Of a DNA stretch of 43,793 nucleotides, positions 26,162 to 34,109 are shown piece by piece; within the stretch, counting starts at the first letter, position 1; each line of letters begins with the position of its first letter. The stretch comes from JBBATK01 sp040398805. GTDB lineage: Bacteria > Bacteroidota > Ignavibacteria > Kapaibacteriales > NICIL-2. The notes below the pieces were generated by a model. That model was not told where the DNA came from. It saw only the letters and a list, made by a program, of their open reading frames with translations, and searched no databases. The stretch covers positions 1 to 43,793 of the forward strand of contig JBBATK010000014.1 of the NCBI GenBank assembly GCA_040398805.1, in the 5' to 3' direction. The position numbers were made by a program, and so were the translations under genes.

Positions 26162-27793
26162 TCATTTGATTCTTCGGATCACGTAGTACGCATCATCGGC
26201 ACCGGCTTTGCGCATCTCGACGCGGAGATACGCATGGTTCCAATACCCCTTCAAGAAGACCAAGAGATCTTGCGGGTACTTACCCGGTTCGGGATTCATG
26301 ATCTCCGACGTTGCGTACGCGGCGTCGTTGGTATTACCGGCGATGAGGGAATCCATCGCCGTCTTCAGATCCGCAGTGTCCTTGTAGGTCTTCCGATGAG
26401 CTTCTTCGATACAGAAGAACCGTTTCACCTTGTACCGCACAAGATAGTCCTTCATGACGCCGCTGTTGAGCGAAATGACGAGGGGATCGATGTCGCGCTG
26501 TTCCAGGATACCGTGCAGACGTTGGTAGTACATGTCGTTGGACTTGTCCTTCGAATACACGATGCCGCCGAAGAAGTTCACCAGGAGCAGACTCGAAATG
26601 ACGACCGCGGCGACGACGCGATGAGAGCGGATGCCGTCATCGAAGAACAGAAGAACGAAGGTCATCCAGAAGATGAGGTTCTGAGGTATCCAGAACTCCG
26701 GATTGGTGGACGACCAGAAGGTGAAGAACGCGGAAAGGGTGAGAGCGTAGAGTCCGAGGATGACGACGAGGTCCTTGTGTCGGCGCATGTTCACGTTGGC
26801 GCGGGAGCGGTTTGCGACCATGAAGATGATGACGGTGAGGGCGGACACGGCGACGCTCAGGAGGTTAAGGACGCCGACGGCGGGGTTCATGTTCCGCACA
26901 AGGAAGATCTCTTCACCCAACCATTGGTCGCGGAACACGCGCTCGAGCAGTTCCCTCAGGGGAGCGATGCTGTAAAGAAAGAACGTGGAGTAGAAGGTTC
27001 GGGCGAACCCGATGGCATCGCTGACGATCATTTTGGGTCCGAGGGGCGTCCAATATTCCGGTAGGTCCTCGGAATACAGGAACAACCAATGCGTGTAGTC
27101 GTGGTAGGACGTGTGACCGTAGTACACGCAGCCTGCATAGAGATACGGGAGACCGATGATGAGAAAGCTCGTGAGAAGTCCGCGCGCCACCCCGCTCACA
27201 AGAGCATCCCTTCTGAACATGGCCACGTACACGAGCAGCGTCCCGAAAAGGATGATGTTCGATTGATGGAAGAGCGTGGCCAGGGATACCCACACGACAA
27301 CGGTGGTGAGACTTCCCGTGCGGCCGGCGAACGCATGCAGCGCGATGATCGATCGCACGATGAAGAACAAGGGAATGATATACACTTCCGCGCAACCGCT
27401 GTAATACCAGAAGGTGAAGGAGAATCCGACAAGAGCGATAAGGACGTTCGTCGTAAAGCGCGGCAAGCGAAGGGTCCGCTCGGCGAAATGCACAAGCGTG
27501 GCAAGCGTGAGACTTCCGAAGACCGCGTTCAAGGTCCCTACCCTATACGCTATGTCGAGTCCGCCCGCGAAGGGTAGCACACCGACCATGTGCATCCACA
27601 TCTTGGCGACGATATGGAAAAGCAGGTGGTGAGGATGGAAGATCCACGGACCGTCTTCGATCTCGTTGAGATAATAGGTACTATCGTGTGATAGCGAATA
27701 GTTCAACGTGATACTGCCGCAATACACGACAAGGAACACCAGGAAGACCGTCACCTCCCGTTTGTTCTCCCGCACCCATGTCCCGATCGTCAT
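26162..27793 (-). CDS. Polytopic membrane protein, GT-C-like glycosyltransferase candidate
   Basis: A 543-residue protein with about 11-12 transmembrane helices and a soluble C-terminal domain (about 430-543). The start at 27793 has AAGGAG upstream. After the first helix comes LSHDSTYYLNEIEDG and FHPHHLLFHI: an acidic residue in the first periplasmic loop is the usual catalytic feature of GT-C glycosyltransferases (DUF2723/ArnT-like), and the general layout fits, but I see no decisive signature. Later loops include HTSYHDYTHWLFLYSEDLP and FWSSTNPEFWIPQNLIFWM. The lipid-linked sugar donor and target are unknown. The island of repeats begins 97 bp upstream of the start, so its promoter lies in or next to that island. 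Confidence 0.65.
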   Translation of the reverse strand: MTIGTWVRENKREVTVFLVFLVVYCGSITLNYSLSHDSTYYLNEIEDGPWIFHPHHLLFHIVAKMWMHMVGVLPFAGGLDIAYRVGTLNAVFGSLTLATLVHFAERTLRLPRFTTNVLIALVGFSFTFWYYSGCAEVYIIPLFFIVRSIIALHAFAGRTGSLTTVVVWVSLATLFHQSNIILFGTLLVYVAMFRRDALVSGVARGLLTSFLIIGLPYLYAGCVYYGHTSYHDYTHWLFLYSEDLPEYWTPLGPKMIVSDAIGFARTFYSTFFLYSIAPLRELLERVFRDQWLGEEIFLVRNMNPAVGVLNLLSVAVSALTVIIFMVANRSRANVNMRRHKDLVVILGLYALTLSAFFTFWSSTNPEFWIPQNLIFWMTFVLLFFDDGIRSHRVVAAVVISSLLLVNFFGGIVYSKDKSNDMYYQRLHGILEQRDIDPLVISLNSGVMKDYLVRYKVKRFFCIEEAHRKTYKDTADLKTAMDSLIAGNTNDAAYATSEIMNPEPGKYPQDLLVFLKGYWNHAYLRVEMRKAGADDAYYVIRRIK

Positions 27794-27944
27794 CTCGTCT
27801 CCTTGGTTCTTACGTTCTTCATCGCCTGGTTCATCAATGTTCGCAAGGTATGCCAAAGCACGGCTTCGGCAAAACCCCGAACATCCTCCTCACCCCCCGG
27901 ATGAGGGCCGGGGTGAGGGGTTGAATAATAAAGACGCCCTCCCC

Positions 27945-28080
27945 CGCGAGGTCTTCGAGCGAAGTCGAGAAGCAAGCGGCGCAGGACGCTGGGAAATTCA
28001 ACATGAGTAATTACTCTGCTCGGATCTTCCCGCGAGGCCCCTTCCCGCGAGGTCTTCGAGCGCAGTCGAGAAGCAAGCGG
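27945..28080 (+). repeat. REP-like units, forward, island 1 left arm
   Basis: Two 35-bp cores at 27945-27979 and 28046-28080 (the second with one base change, GCAG for GAAG), plus a partial CCCGCGAGG at about 28030. Each core has outer arms CCGC/GCGG and an inner stem CTTCGA against TCGAGAAG (one G bulged) with loop GCGAAG. The innermost copy is followed by GTGAGGAGGTTTGGAAACTC. Confidence 0.9.
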
Positions 28081-28110
28081 GTGAGGAGGTTTGGAAACTC
28101 AACAGCGTCA

Positions 28111-28590
28111 CAGCCCCGAAGGGGCTGAATAGCAATAGCCGCGGGTGAAACCCGCGGAACCGCGGTCATCAAGGATATCTCATCTCTCATTGAACACAGC
28201 CCCGAAGGGGCTGAACAACAATAGCCGTGGGTGCAACCCACGGAACCGCGGTCATCAATGATATCTCATCTCTCATTGAACACAGCCCCGAAGGGGCTGA
28301 ATAGCAATAGCCGCGGGTGAAACCCGCGGAAGCGCGGTCATCAAGGATATCTCATCTCTCATTGAACACAGCCCCGAAGGGGCTGAACAACAATAGCCGT
28401 GGGTGCAACCCACGGAACCGCGGTCATCAATGATATCTCATCTCTCATTGAACACAGCCCCGAAGGGGCTGAATAGCAATAGCCGCGGGTGAAACCCGCG
28501 GAAGCGCGGCCGGCAAAGAATTGTTTTCCCTTAAAGATTACAGCCCCGAAGGGGCTGAACAGCAATAGCCGTGGGTGAAAACCCACGGTG
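28111..28590 (+). repeat. Six tandem double-hairpin units, forward
   Basis: Units start at 28111, 28197, 28283, 28369, 28455 and 28541, an exact 86-bp period. Each has a constant hairpin CAGCCCC-GAA-GGGGCTG and a second hairpin whose stem alternates between CCGCGGG/CCCGCGG and CCGTGGG/CCCACGG. Together with linked changes outside the stem (AATAGC against AACAAC) this makes a 172-bp higher-order repeat. The first unit begins right after the REP-like array. Confidence 0.93.
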
Positions 28591-28640
28591 GAGAAAACGA
28601 TGGTTCTTCTATTCTCGTTGCGAGAATGATAATCACGCGT

Positions 28641-28859
28641 CCCCGGATTTCATCCGGGGATATTGATATTCAGCCCCTTCGGGGCTGTGACGTTCAAAAG
28701 GAAACAAGAATCATCATCTCACTCATCCGCGGGTTCATACCCGCGGCTATTGATATTCAGCCCCTTCGGGGCTGTATCTGCTAGAGAAGAAGAATCCTTT
28801 GCGTGCGCGTTCCCGTGGGTTTCACCCACGGCTATTGAGGTTCAGCCCCTTCGGGGCTA
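28641..28859 (-). repeat. Three double-hairpin units, reversed
   Basis: Reverse-orientation copies with constant hairpins starting at 28671, 28758 and 28843 (spacing 87 and 85 bp). The second hairpins have three different stems: TCCCCGGAT/ATCCGGGGA, CCGCGGGT/ACCCGCGG and CCGTGGG/CCCACGG; all remain fully paired. Spacers between units are unrelated to the forward set. Confidence 0.9.
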
Positions 28860-28887
28860 TGCACGTTGAGTTTCCAAACCACGCATC

Positions 28888-29140
28888 CCGCTTGCTTCTC
28901 GACTTCGCTCGAAGACCTCGCGGGGAGGGGCCTCGCTGAAGGGGATCCTCAAGGGTTGAGTTTCCAAACCCCGCATCCCGCTTGCTTCTCGACTTCGCTC
29001 GAAGACCTCGCGGGGAGAACCGCGACGATAGTTTGCTTGTGTTGAGTTTCCATGCGTCCTGCTCCGCTTGCTTCTCGACTTCGCTCGAAGACCTCGCGGG
29101 GAGGGACCTCGTCCTATTATTCGCTCGAAGCCTCGCGGGG
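28888..29140 (-). repeat. REP-like units, reversed, island 1 right arm
   Basis: Three full 35-bp cores at 28888-28922, 28978-29012 and 29064-29098 (spacing 90 and 86 bp), each preceded by GTTGAGTTTCC, and a partial core at about 29120-29140. The segments between cores recur in island 2 (see findings). Confidence 0.92.
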
Positions 29141-29231
29141 ATGGCATACTCGTGTCAAGCCCTCTCCCCATCCCTCTCCCAAAGGGAGAGGGGGGGATGT
29201 CAAGCACTGAATCAAGGGGACAAGGCGTGGC

Positions 29232-31859
29232 TTATTCTTCCACCACCATGACAGGTATGTTCACGCTGTGACCAGCGTGGCGGTAGGTGATGGCGTGATA
29301 GCCGGGACGGCAGTTCACCAGGCGCAGGGTACGGTTCTCCATGGTGAACGCCACTTCGCGGCCCAGCACATCGACGACACGTAGGCTGTTTGTTTCGGGT
29401 TCAGTCTCCACTACCAGTTGTGCAGAGCCGTTACGACAGCGTATGCTCACCGCTTGGGGGTCGCCGCGCAGGGCATGCGTGGGTTCGTTGGGTTCTTCCG
29501 GAACGGATGTAACGGTGGAGGTCAGGGGGTACCAGATGTAGAAAGACCTTAAAGAATTCTTGAATCCTACGGCGCATGCAGACGGGTGCGGATAAACGTC
29601 CCCATCGACCCATACGTTTCTCCCCGTAATACCGTAGGGGATGTCTATGCTCGAAAGTACCTTCCAATCACTGGTACGAATGCACGTGAGTTTCGACGTG
29701 CTATCCACAACCCAAGCATAGGCACCGTTCAGGCTGAAGTGTGTTTTGCCGAAGTAGTTCTCGTATCTGCTCTTGGTCATATCGGTAAGGTTCAGCAGGT
29801 AAATACCGAAATCCTTCGTTGAGCGCGCGTACCATCGATCGCCATCGATAAATGCGCTGGATTCTATGCTCGTATTGTAATCACCACCTATCAGATTCAC
29901 ACTTTTCCACGTCCGGGTATCGATGATGTCGTAAAAGGTAAGTAGATATCGTGAGGTAGGACTGAATCGTGACACAACGTCCGGCGTCTTCATGTTGTAC
30001 AATTCGTTGGTCATCGTGGAGTCGAACACACGGATAAACGACCCTGCGCTATCCATCGTACTGAGGGCGATCTTGGAACCATCCGGGCTGAACACAACAC
30101 TCCTTACTCTCCCGAACGTCCGGAACACCTTCTTATCTGCGAGACCCGGACCCGAGAAAATACACAGCAACGAATCTCTTCCGGCTACTGCTACCACAGC
30201 ATTATCCTGCCGCATAAAGCCGAAGGATATTCGTTCGACACCATGGTCGAACGACTGTATCCTATCAAGTGAATCGACGTGCCCATGAAAGACACTTTGG
30301 TTGGTGACGATGACGATGGAACCCGTCAAGGGTGAGATGTTGGTTCCATTCGGATACGACTTCAAAAACACATCCGTGATACAGCTTGACAACTGACCGC
30401 GATATCGATTGCGAGAAATGAAATTCGGCTCTTCACTTACCTGGTAAACGACATAAGTGTTTGAGTCAGCCGACCAGTGCATTGTCTCCGCTTCGACAAC
30501 AGCGCCCTGCGGGTTTTCGTATACGGACTTTGTTGGATCACTGAATGCGAATATTCCGGTTTTTCTGTTGTTGGCTCTGTAGATACCGTAATCTTCCTCA
30601 TTGCGTTCCGCATAGTACTCAGCGTCTCTGTCGATATACACCCATTGATCGTTGAGTACATATGATCGGCCCGCTGTGTCAACATAAAGCTTAGCATGTC
30701 CCGCACGATCATAAATGAAATACCGGCTTCCGATGTCCAAAGACCATGAAAACGCCACGTTACTGTCGGGCGGCATCCGAAAGGAACGGATAGGTCGATG
30801 TTTTTCCAGATTATACAGCGCTATCGTGTCACGGCAATTGTAGGCCAGAAATTCATCCGAGCCGTTACTCAACTGTATCCAACCAAGAGAGTCTGAAAAA
30901 CGAACGGTTTCCTGACGGAAATCTGTCGTGATCGTATCGATCTTACCTGTGGCGATAGTAAGGGCAAGAAAAGTCTTGTCGTTGTTGACAAACAAGAGGT
31001 ACTTACCGTTAACCGTCACGGTAGGTTTGAGTATGCCATAGTCGTAACGGCCCGTTCGGCGTAATCCCGTGAGGATATTGGTGACATCGTACGAAACCGA
31101 GTCAGCATGGCCGATAAAGGCTTGGAAGGGATATCTAAACCTCCAGTGGTACTTGGTCCATGAGGCTTCCGCGGTTTCCACTGTTCGTTGAAGTTGACGT
31201 GTCCTCATGGAATACACCCCGATTGTCACCGCTTCATTCGTGGTGTCCAATGGTACGCAGTATAGTCCATGAAGCCAGTACAGGCAGGCGCCCGTTCTGG
31301 TGAATTCCGCCGATACATCCTCTTTAGCTGTCAGATCATAGAATCTCGCACCATAGCGTTCCTCTTCAAGGAAAGGCATGGTAAGTGCCAGTCGCAAGAC
31401 GTATCTCTCACGTTCTTTTACGGTCAATCCCAGATCCCGCGTCACTCCCGTTCTCACGTTGCAGCTCATGATTTGGTACTTTTCGTTCATATAGACGATT
31501 GCCAATTCGTCCCCATCGCGATACAATCCCTCTCGTATTCCCGTGTCGTCGCTCGTACTCAACGGATAGTGGTTATAGATCAACCGTTCTATGACTACAC
31601 GGTTGGTCTTAACGTCCCACAGCCGAACGATGATGCCGGTTCTCCTAATATTCAGTCCCTTTAGATTCACTGTCTCCCCTTCGTGAGTGACAGCCAGATA
31701 CCGACTGTCTTTCGATCGCATGGCAACGTTAGAGTACGGATGCAGGGCTTCGAGTGAGTCGGCTGCATGGAGGTACGGTGAGACCATGATAGTGGCGATA
31801 CCAAGCATCATGGTCGCTAGCCACCTCCTGGTTTCTCGAATACGACGTGAGAGTATCAT
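29232..31859 (-). CDS. Large secreted beta-propeller-like protein with T9SS-like C-terminus
   Basis: An 875-residue protein; the start at 31859 has AAGGAG eight bases upstream, and the signal peptide is RRWLATMMLGIATIMVSPYL-HAA. The body consists of WD40/YVTN-like blades, for example RSVVFSPDGSKIALSTMDSA and RLWDVKTNRVVIERLI, VVSRFSPTSRYLLTFYDI, HFSLNGAYAWVVDS. The last 85 residues (VETEPETNSLRVVDVLGREV then CRPGYHAITYRHAGHSVNIP) match a T9SS sorting-type domain. It is probably exported to the cell surface; substrate or partner unknown. By eye its base composition is clearly richer in A/T than neighbouring genes, suggesting transfer or a different history. It sits exactly between the two repeat islands, with the stop 38 bp from island 1. 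Confidence 0.8.
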   Translation of the reverse strand: MILSRRIRETRRWLATMMLGIATIMVSPYLHAADSLEALHPYSNVAMRSKDSRYLAVTHEGETVNLKGLNIRRTGIIVRLWDVKTNRVVIERLIYNHYPLSTSDDTGIREGLYRDGDELAIVYMNEKYQIMSCNVRTGVTRDLGLTVKERERYVLRLALTMPFLEEERYGARFYDLTAKEDVSAEFTRTGACLYWLHGLYCVPLDTTNEAVTIGVYSMRTRQLQRTVETAEASWTKYHWRFRYPFQAFIGHADSVSYDVTNILTGLRRTGRYDYGILKPTVTVNGKYLLFVNNDKTFLALTIATGKIDTITTDFRQETVRFSDSLGWIQLSNGSDEFLAYNCRDTIALYNLEKHRPIRSFRMPPDSNVAFSWSLDIGSRYFIYDRAGHAKLYVDTAGRSYVLNDQWVYIDRDAEYYAERNEEDYGIYRANNRKTGIFAFSDPTKSVYENPQGAVVEAETMHWSADSNTYVVYQVSEEPNFISRNRYRGQLSSCITDVFLKSYPNGTNISPLTGSIVIVTNQSVFHGHVDSLDRIQSFDHGVERISFGFMRQDNAVVAVAGRDSLLCIFSGPGLADKKVFRTFGRVRSVVFSPDGSKIALSTMDSAGSFIRVFDSTMTNELYNMKTPDVVSRFSPTSRYLLTFYDIIDTRTWKSVNLIGGDYNTSIESSAFIDGDRWYARSTKDFGIYLLNLTDMTKSRYENYFGKTHFSLNGAYAWVVDSTSKLTCIRTSDWKVLSSIDIPYGITGRNVWVDGDVYPHPSACAVGFKNSLRSFYIWYPLTSTVTSVPEEPNEPTHALRGDPQAVSIRCRNGSAQLVVETEPETNSLRVVDVLGREVAFTMENRTLRLVNCRPGYHAITYRHAGHSVNIPVMVVEE

Positions 31860-32188
31860 GGCTGCTCCTTGGTTACGGTCTTGATGAAAAGTGTCACTCA
31901 TTCATTGCTCTCGATACATTCGGCTAACGCTCTCCCTCCGGTGCCTTGGTTCTCGGTTGTCCCTGAGGTGTCATGTGTTTCTTTAGGGAGTCGAGGCACA
32001 GCTGTGCTCCTCTGTCATATCACGCTTACCACAGAACGGACCGCGCGACTCAAGGTATGATATTCCGCCAATCGTCTTCGTACTTTATGTGAACACATTT
32101 TCCTGAGGTAAACGTCCCCCGCAAGGTATACCAAAAGGTTTCATCTGCAAAATTTGCGTCCAGAAGACGCTCTACGTCGCCCGGTCCC
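31860..32188. other. Intergenic region upstream of the propeller protein
   Basis: About 330 bp between the start of the 875-residue gene and island 2. Composition is AT-rich like the gene. I see no further gene, RNA or clear TAnnTTTG element. The promoter of the large gene should lie here. Confidence 0.5.
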
Positions 32189-32244
32189 CCTCTCCCTCTG
32201 GGAGAGGTCCGGGGTGAGGGCTTGTTTTATATTAACGCCCTCCC

Positions 32245-32480
32245 CGCGAGGTCTTCGAGCGAAGTCGAGAAGCAAGCGGAGTGGGACGCTAGGAATTTCA
32301 ACATGAGTAATTACTCTGCTCGGCTCTCCCCGCGAGGTCTTCGAGCGAAGTCGAGAAGCAAGCGGCGCAGGACGCTGGGAAATTCAACACGAGCAGATAC
32401 TCTGAGAGGCTCTTCCCGCGAGGTCTTCGAGCGAAGTCGAGAAGCAAGCGGGTGAGGAGGTTTGGAAACTCAACAGTAGT
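32245..32480 (+). repeat. REP-like units, forward, island 2 left arm
   Basis: Three full 35-bp cores at 32245-32279, 32331-32365 and 32417-32451, an exact 86-bp period. The innermost ends with GTGAGGAGGTTTGGAAACTC, identical to the innermost unit of island 1. The segment after the first core (ATGAGTAATTACTCTGCTCG) is the same as in island 1. Confidence 0.93.
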
Positions 32481-32600
32481 TATCAACGAAGACGCTACGT
32501 GCACCTCACGCTGTGGACTCTCTCTCGAGCAACTTCCCCTTTTTCGTTCACAGATTCGCATCACATACCACCAGATCCCTTTACGTCATTAACCTCATCA

Positions 32601-32861
32601 ATGTCTCGCGGCTGGCTCTACATACTCGAGTGCTCCGACGGAACGTACTACGCCGGCAGTACTGTTGATCTGGAACGAAGACTATTCGAACATGAACACG
32701 GCTTGGGCGCCAACTATACGCGAAAGAGGTTACCCGTAAGGCTGGTGTTCTGTCAGGAGTTTCCCTCGATTGCGGATGCGTTCACCAGGGAGATTCAAGT
32801 GAAGGATTGGAGTCAAGCGAAGAAACGAGCGCTCATTGAGGGGAGCGTCGGTGAGAAGTAG
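32601..32861 (+). CDS. Small GIY-YIG nuclease-family protein
   Basis: An 86-residue single-domain GIY-YIG protein from the ATG at 32601. The motifs are WLYILEC (the GIY strand) and TYYAGSTVDLERRLFEH (the YIG strand with Arg25/Arg26), followed by YTRKRLPVRLVFCQEF, and AFTREIQVKDWS with Glu64 as the probable metal-binding residue. The length fits the YhbQ/UPF0213 type of stand-alone GIY-YIG proteins. Such folds cut DNA structures in homing, repair or transposition-like processes; the target here is unknown. There is no convincing Shine-Dalgarno sequence. It is the only gene of repeat island 2, sitting between its inverted arms (13 bp from the right arm), so it may act on, or have been captured by, these repeats. 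Confidence 0.85.
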   Translation: MSRGWLYILECSDGTYYAGSTVDLERRLFEHEHGLGANYTRKRLPVRLVFCQEFPSIADAFTREIQVKDWSQAKKRALIEGSVGEK

Positions 32862-32873
32862 GGTGTTTACGAC

Positions 32874-33321
32874 GTGGAGTTTCCAAACCTCCTGCTCCGC
32901 TTGCTTCTCGACTTCGCTCGAAGACCTCGCGGGGAGAACCGCGACGATAGTTTGCTTGTGTTGAGTTTCCATGCGTCCTGCTCCGCTTGCTTCTCGACTT
33001 CGCTCGAAGACCTCGCGGGGATGGACCTCGCTGAATGGGATCCTCAAGGGTTGAGTTTCCAAACCGCGCATCCCGCTCGCTTCTCGACTTCGCTCGAAGA
33101 CCTCGCGGGGATGGCCGCGCAGAGTGTTTGCATGTGTTGAGTTTCCAGGCTGCCTGCTCCGCTTGCTTCTCGACTTCGCTCGAAGACCTCGCGGGAATGG
33201 TCGCGCAGAGTATTTGCATTTGTTGAGTTTCCATGCGTCCTGCTCCGCTTGCTTCTCGACTTCGCTCGAAGACCTCGCGGGGAGGGACCTCGTCCTATCA
33301 TTTCGCTCGAAGACCTCGTGG
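32874..33321 (-). repeat. REP-like units, reversed, island 2 right arm
   Basis: Five full cores at 32897-32931, 32983-33017, 33073-33107, 33159-33193 and 33245-33279 (spacing 86, 90, 86, 86), and a partial copy at about 33301-33321. Each is preceded by GTTGAGTTTCC (GTGGAGTTTCC in the first). Segments between cores are shared with island 1 in part. Confidence 0.93.
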
Positions 33322-33401
33322 GAGCGACCTCGCAGGGACGGACGGCTCTAGTACTCAAGCCCTCACCCCATCCCTCTCCCAAAGGGAGAGGGGGGGACGA
33401 T

Positions 33402-34097
33402 TCAGTGTTTGCGGGCGAGCAGGTGTTCGTAGATCATCGTTGTGAGCAGGAGCAGGGCCATGCCGTAGAAGGTGTCTTCCACGGGGATGGTGAGCATGCG
33501 CGGACCTAAGTGGTGTGCGGGGTTGTACCACACGACGGGTTCGTCCAGGCCGGTGCCGGTGAGCAGACCGTTGACGATGAAAAAAGGAATGAGGATGACG
33601 ACGAAGGCGCGATAGAAGTCCGGCAGCCATGCAGAGCGCATGCGCCAAGCCACCATGATCGATGCTGCGCACACGATGAATGCCACGCTCGTGTAGAGTC
33701 GCTCGGGATAGAACGACGCCGTGATGAGCAAGCTGCCGACGAGAGCCATGGAGATGAGCGAAGCGCCGCTCTGCGTACCCGACGTCTGTTTGCGCGGCGC
33801 GAGGACGCGGATGCAATGATAGGTGAACAGCGACGCGTAGGGAATGCAGATGAAGAACATCACTTCTTCCAGCGGAAGATTGGCGATGCGAACGCCCGTG
33901 ATGTAGCGGGGGTTGAAACCCCAGATGCCCCAGGCGGTGTAATAACTGTCCCACACGCAGAAGGCCAGCGCCACCAAAAGACATGCGGGCCAGAAGGCGC
34001 GCCAGGTCTGCACGAAGCGAAGTCGCGGATGAAAACTTGCAATGAGCGGGACGAGTACCGAAGCGAGGTCGATGACCAGATACGTGTTGTGTCCCAT
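33402..34097 (-). CDS. crtYcd: Fused lycopene cyclase (CrtYc-CrtYd type)
   Basis: A 231-residue membrane protein with six to seven helices. It has two copies of the CrtYc/CrtYd-type cyclase domain, each with the acidic motif of the family: LPLEEVMFF (about residue 75) and IPVEDTFYG (about 210). Preceding signatures include WDSYYTAWGIWGFNPRYITG. The family converts lycopene to beta-carotene in the membrane. It is the last gene of the carotenoid operon, 12 bp after the hydroxylase stop; the repeat island lies directly behind its own stop codon. Confidence 0.93.
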   Translation of the reverse strand: MGHNTYLVIDLASVLVPLIASFHPRLRFVQTWRAFWPACLLVALAFCVWDSYYTAWGIWGFNPRYITGVRIANLPLEEVMFFICIPYASLFTYHCIRVLAPRKQTSGTQSGASLISMALVGSLLITASFYPERLYTSVAFIVCAASIMVAWRMRSAWLPDFYRAFVVILIPFFIVNGLLTGTGLDEPVVWYNPAHHLGPRMLTIPVEDTFYGMALLLLTTMIYEHLLARKH

Positions 34098-34109
34098 AGC
34101 GGCGCGGAA

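Larger units (their letters stand above)
27890..29193. repeat. Inverted repeat island 1 (hairpin cargo)
   Basis: A 1.3-kb structure without genes. Left outer end: hairpin CCTCACCCC/GGGGTGAGG (27890-27898, 27910-27918) running into GGGGTGAGGGGTTG. Then two REP-like units in forward orientation, six double-hairpin units forward, a small central hairpin (ATTCTCG-TTG-CGAGAAT, 28611-28627), three double-hairpin units reversed, three REP-like units reversed, and the outer end CAAGCCCTCTCCCC with hairpin CCCTCTCCC-AAA-GGGAGAGGG (29173-29193). The inner limits of the REP-like arrays are inverted copies of GGTTTGGAAACTCAAC. Reading frames in it are repeat translations, not genes. Confidence 0.85.
32189..33392. 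repeat. Inverted repeat island 2 (GIY-YIG nuclease cargo)
   Basis: A 1.2-kb structure with the same plan as island 1. The outer hairpin CCTCTCCC-TCT-GGGAGAGG (32189-32207) leads into GGGGTGAGGGCTTG (32211-32224), which is a perfect inverted copy of CAAGCCCTCACCCC (33356-33369) beside the right outer hairpin CCCTCTCCC-AAA-GGGAGAGGG (33372-33392). Inside are three forward REP-like units, a small GIY-YIG nuclease gene, and five reversed units. The right end stops 9 bp before the stop codon of the lycopene cyclase gene. Confidence 0.87.

Noticed and set aside
28011..29271. Several short open frames in the repeat region (for example 28359-28586, 28575-28784, 28857-29207)
   Set aside because: They are translations of the repeats in different frames (recurring LLDFARRPRG and REVFERSREASG), with no ribosome binding sites.
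27945..33321. Regular repeats resembling a CRISPR array
   Set aside because: The conserved part extends beyond the 35-bp core, the segments between cores are shared between islands, cores have internal stems, both orientations occur in pairs, and no cas genes are present.
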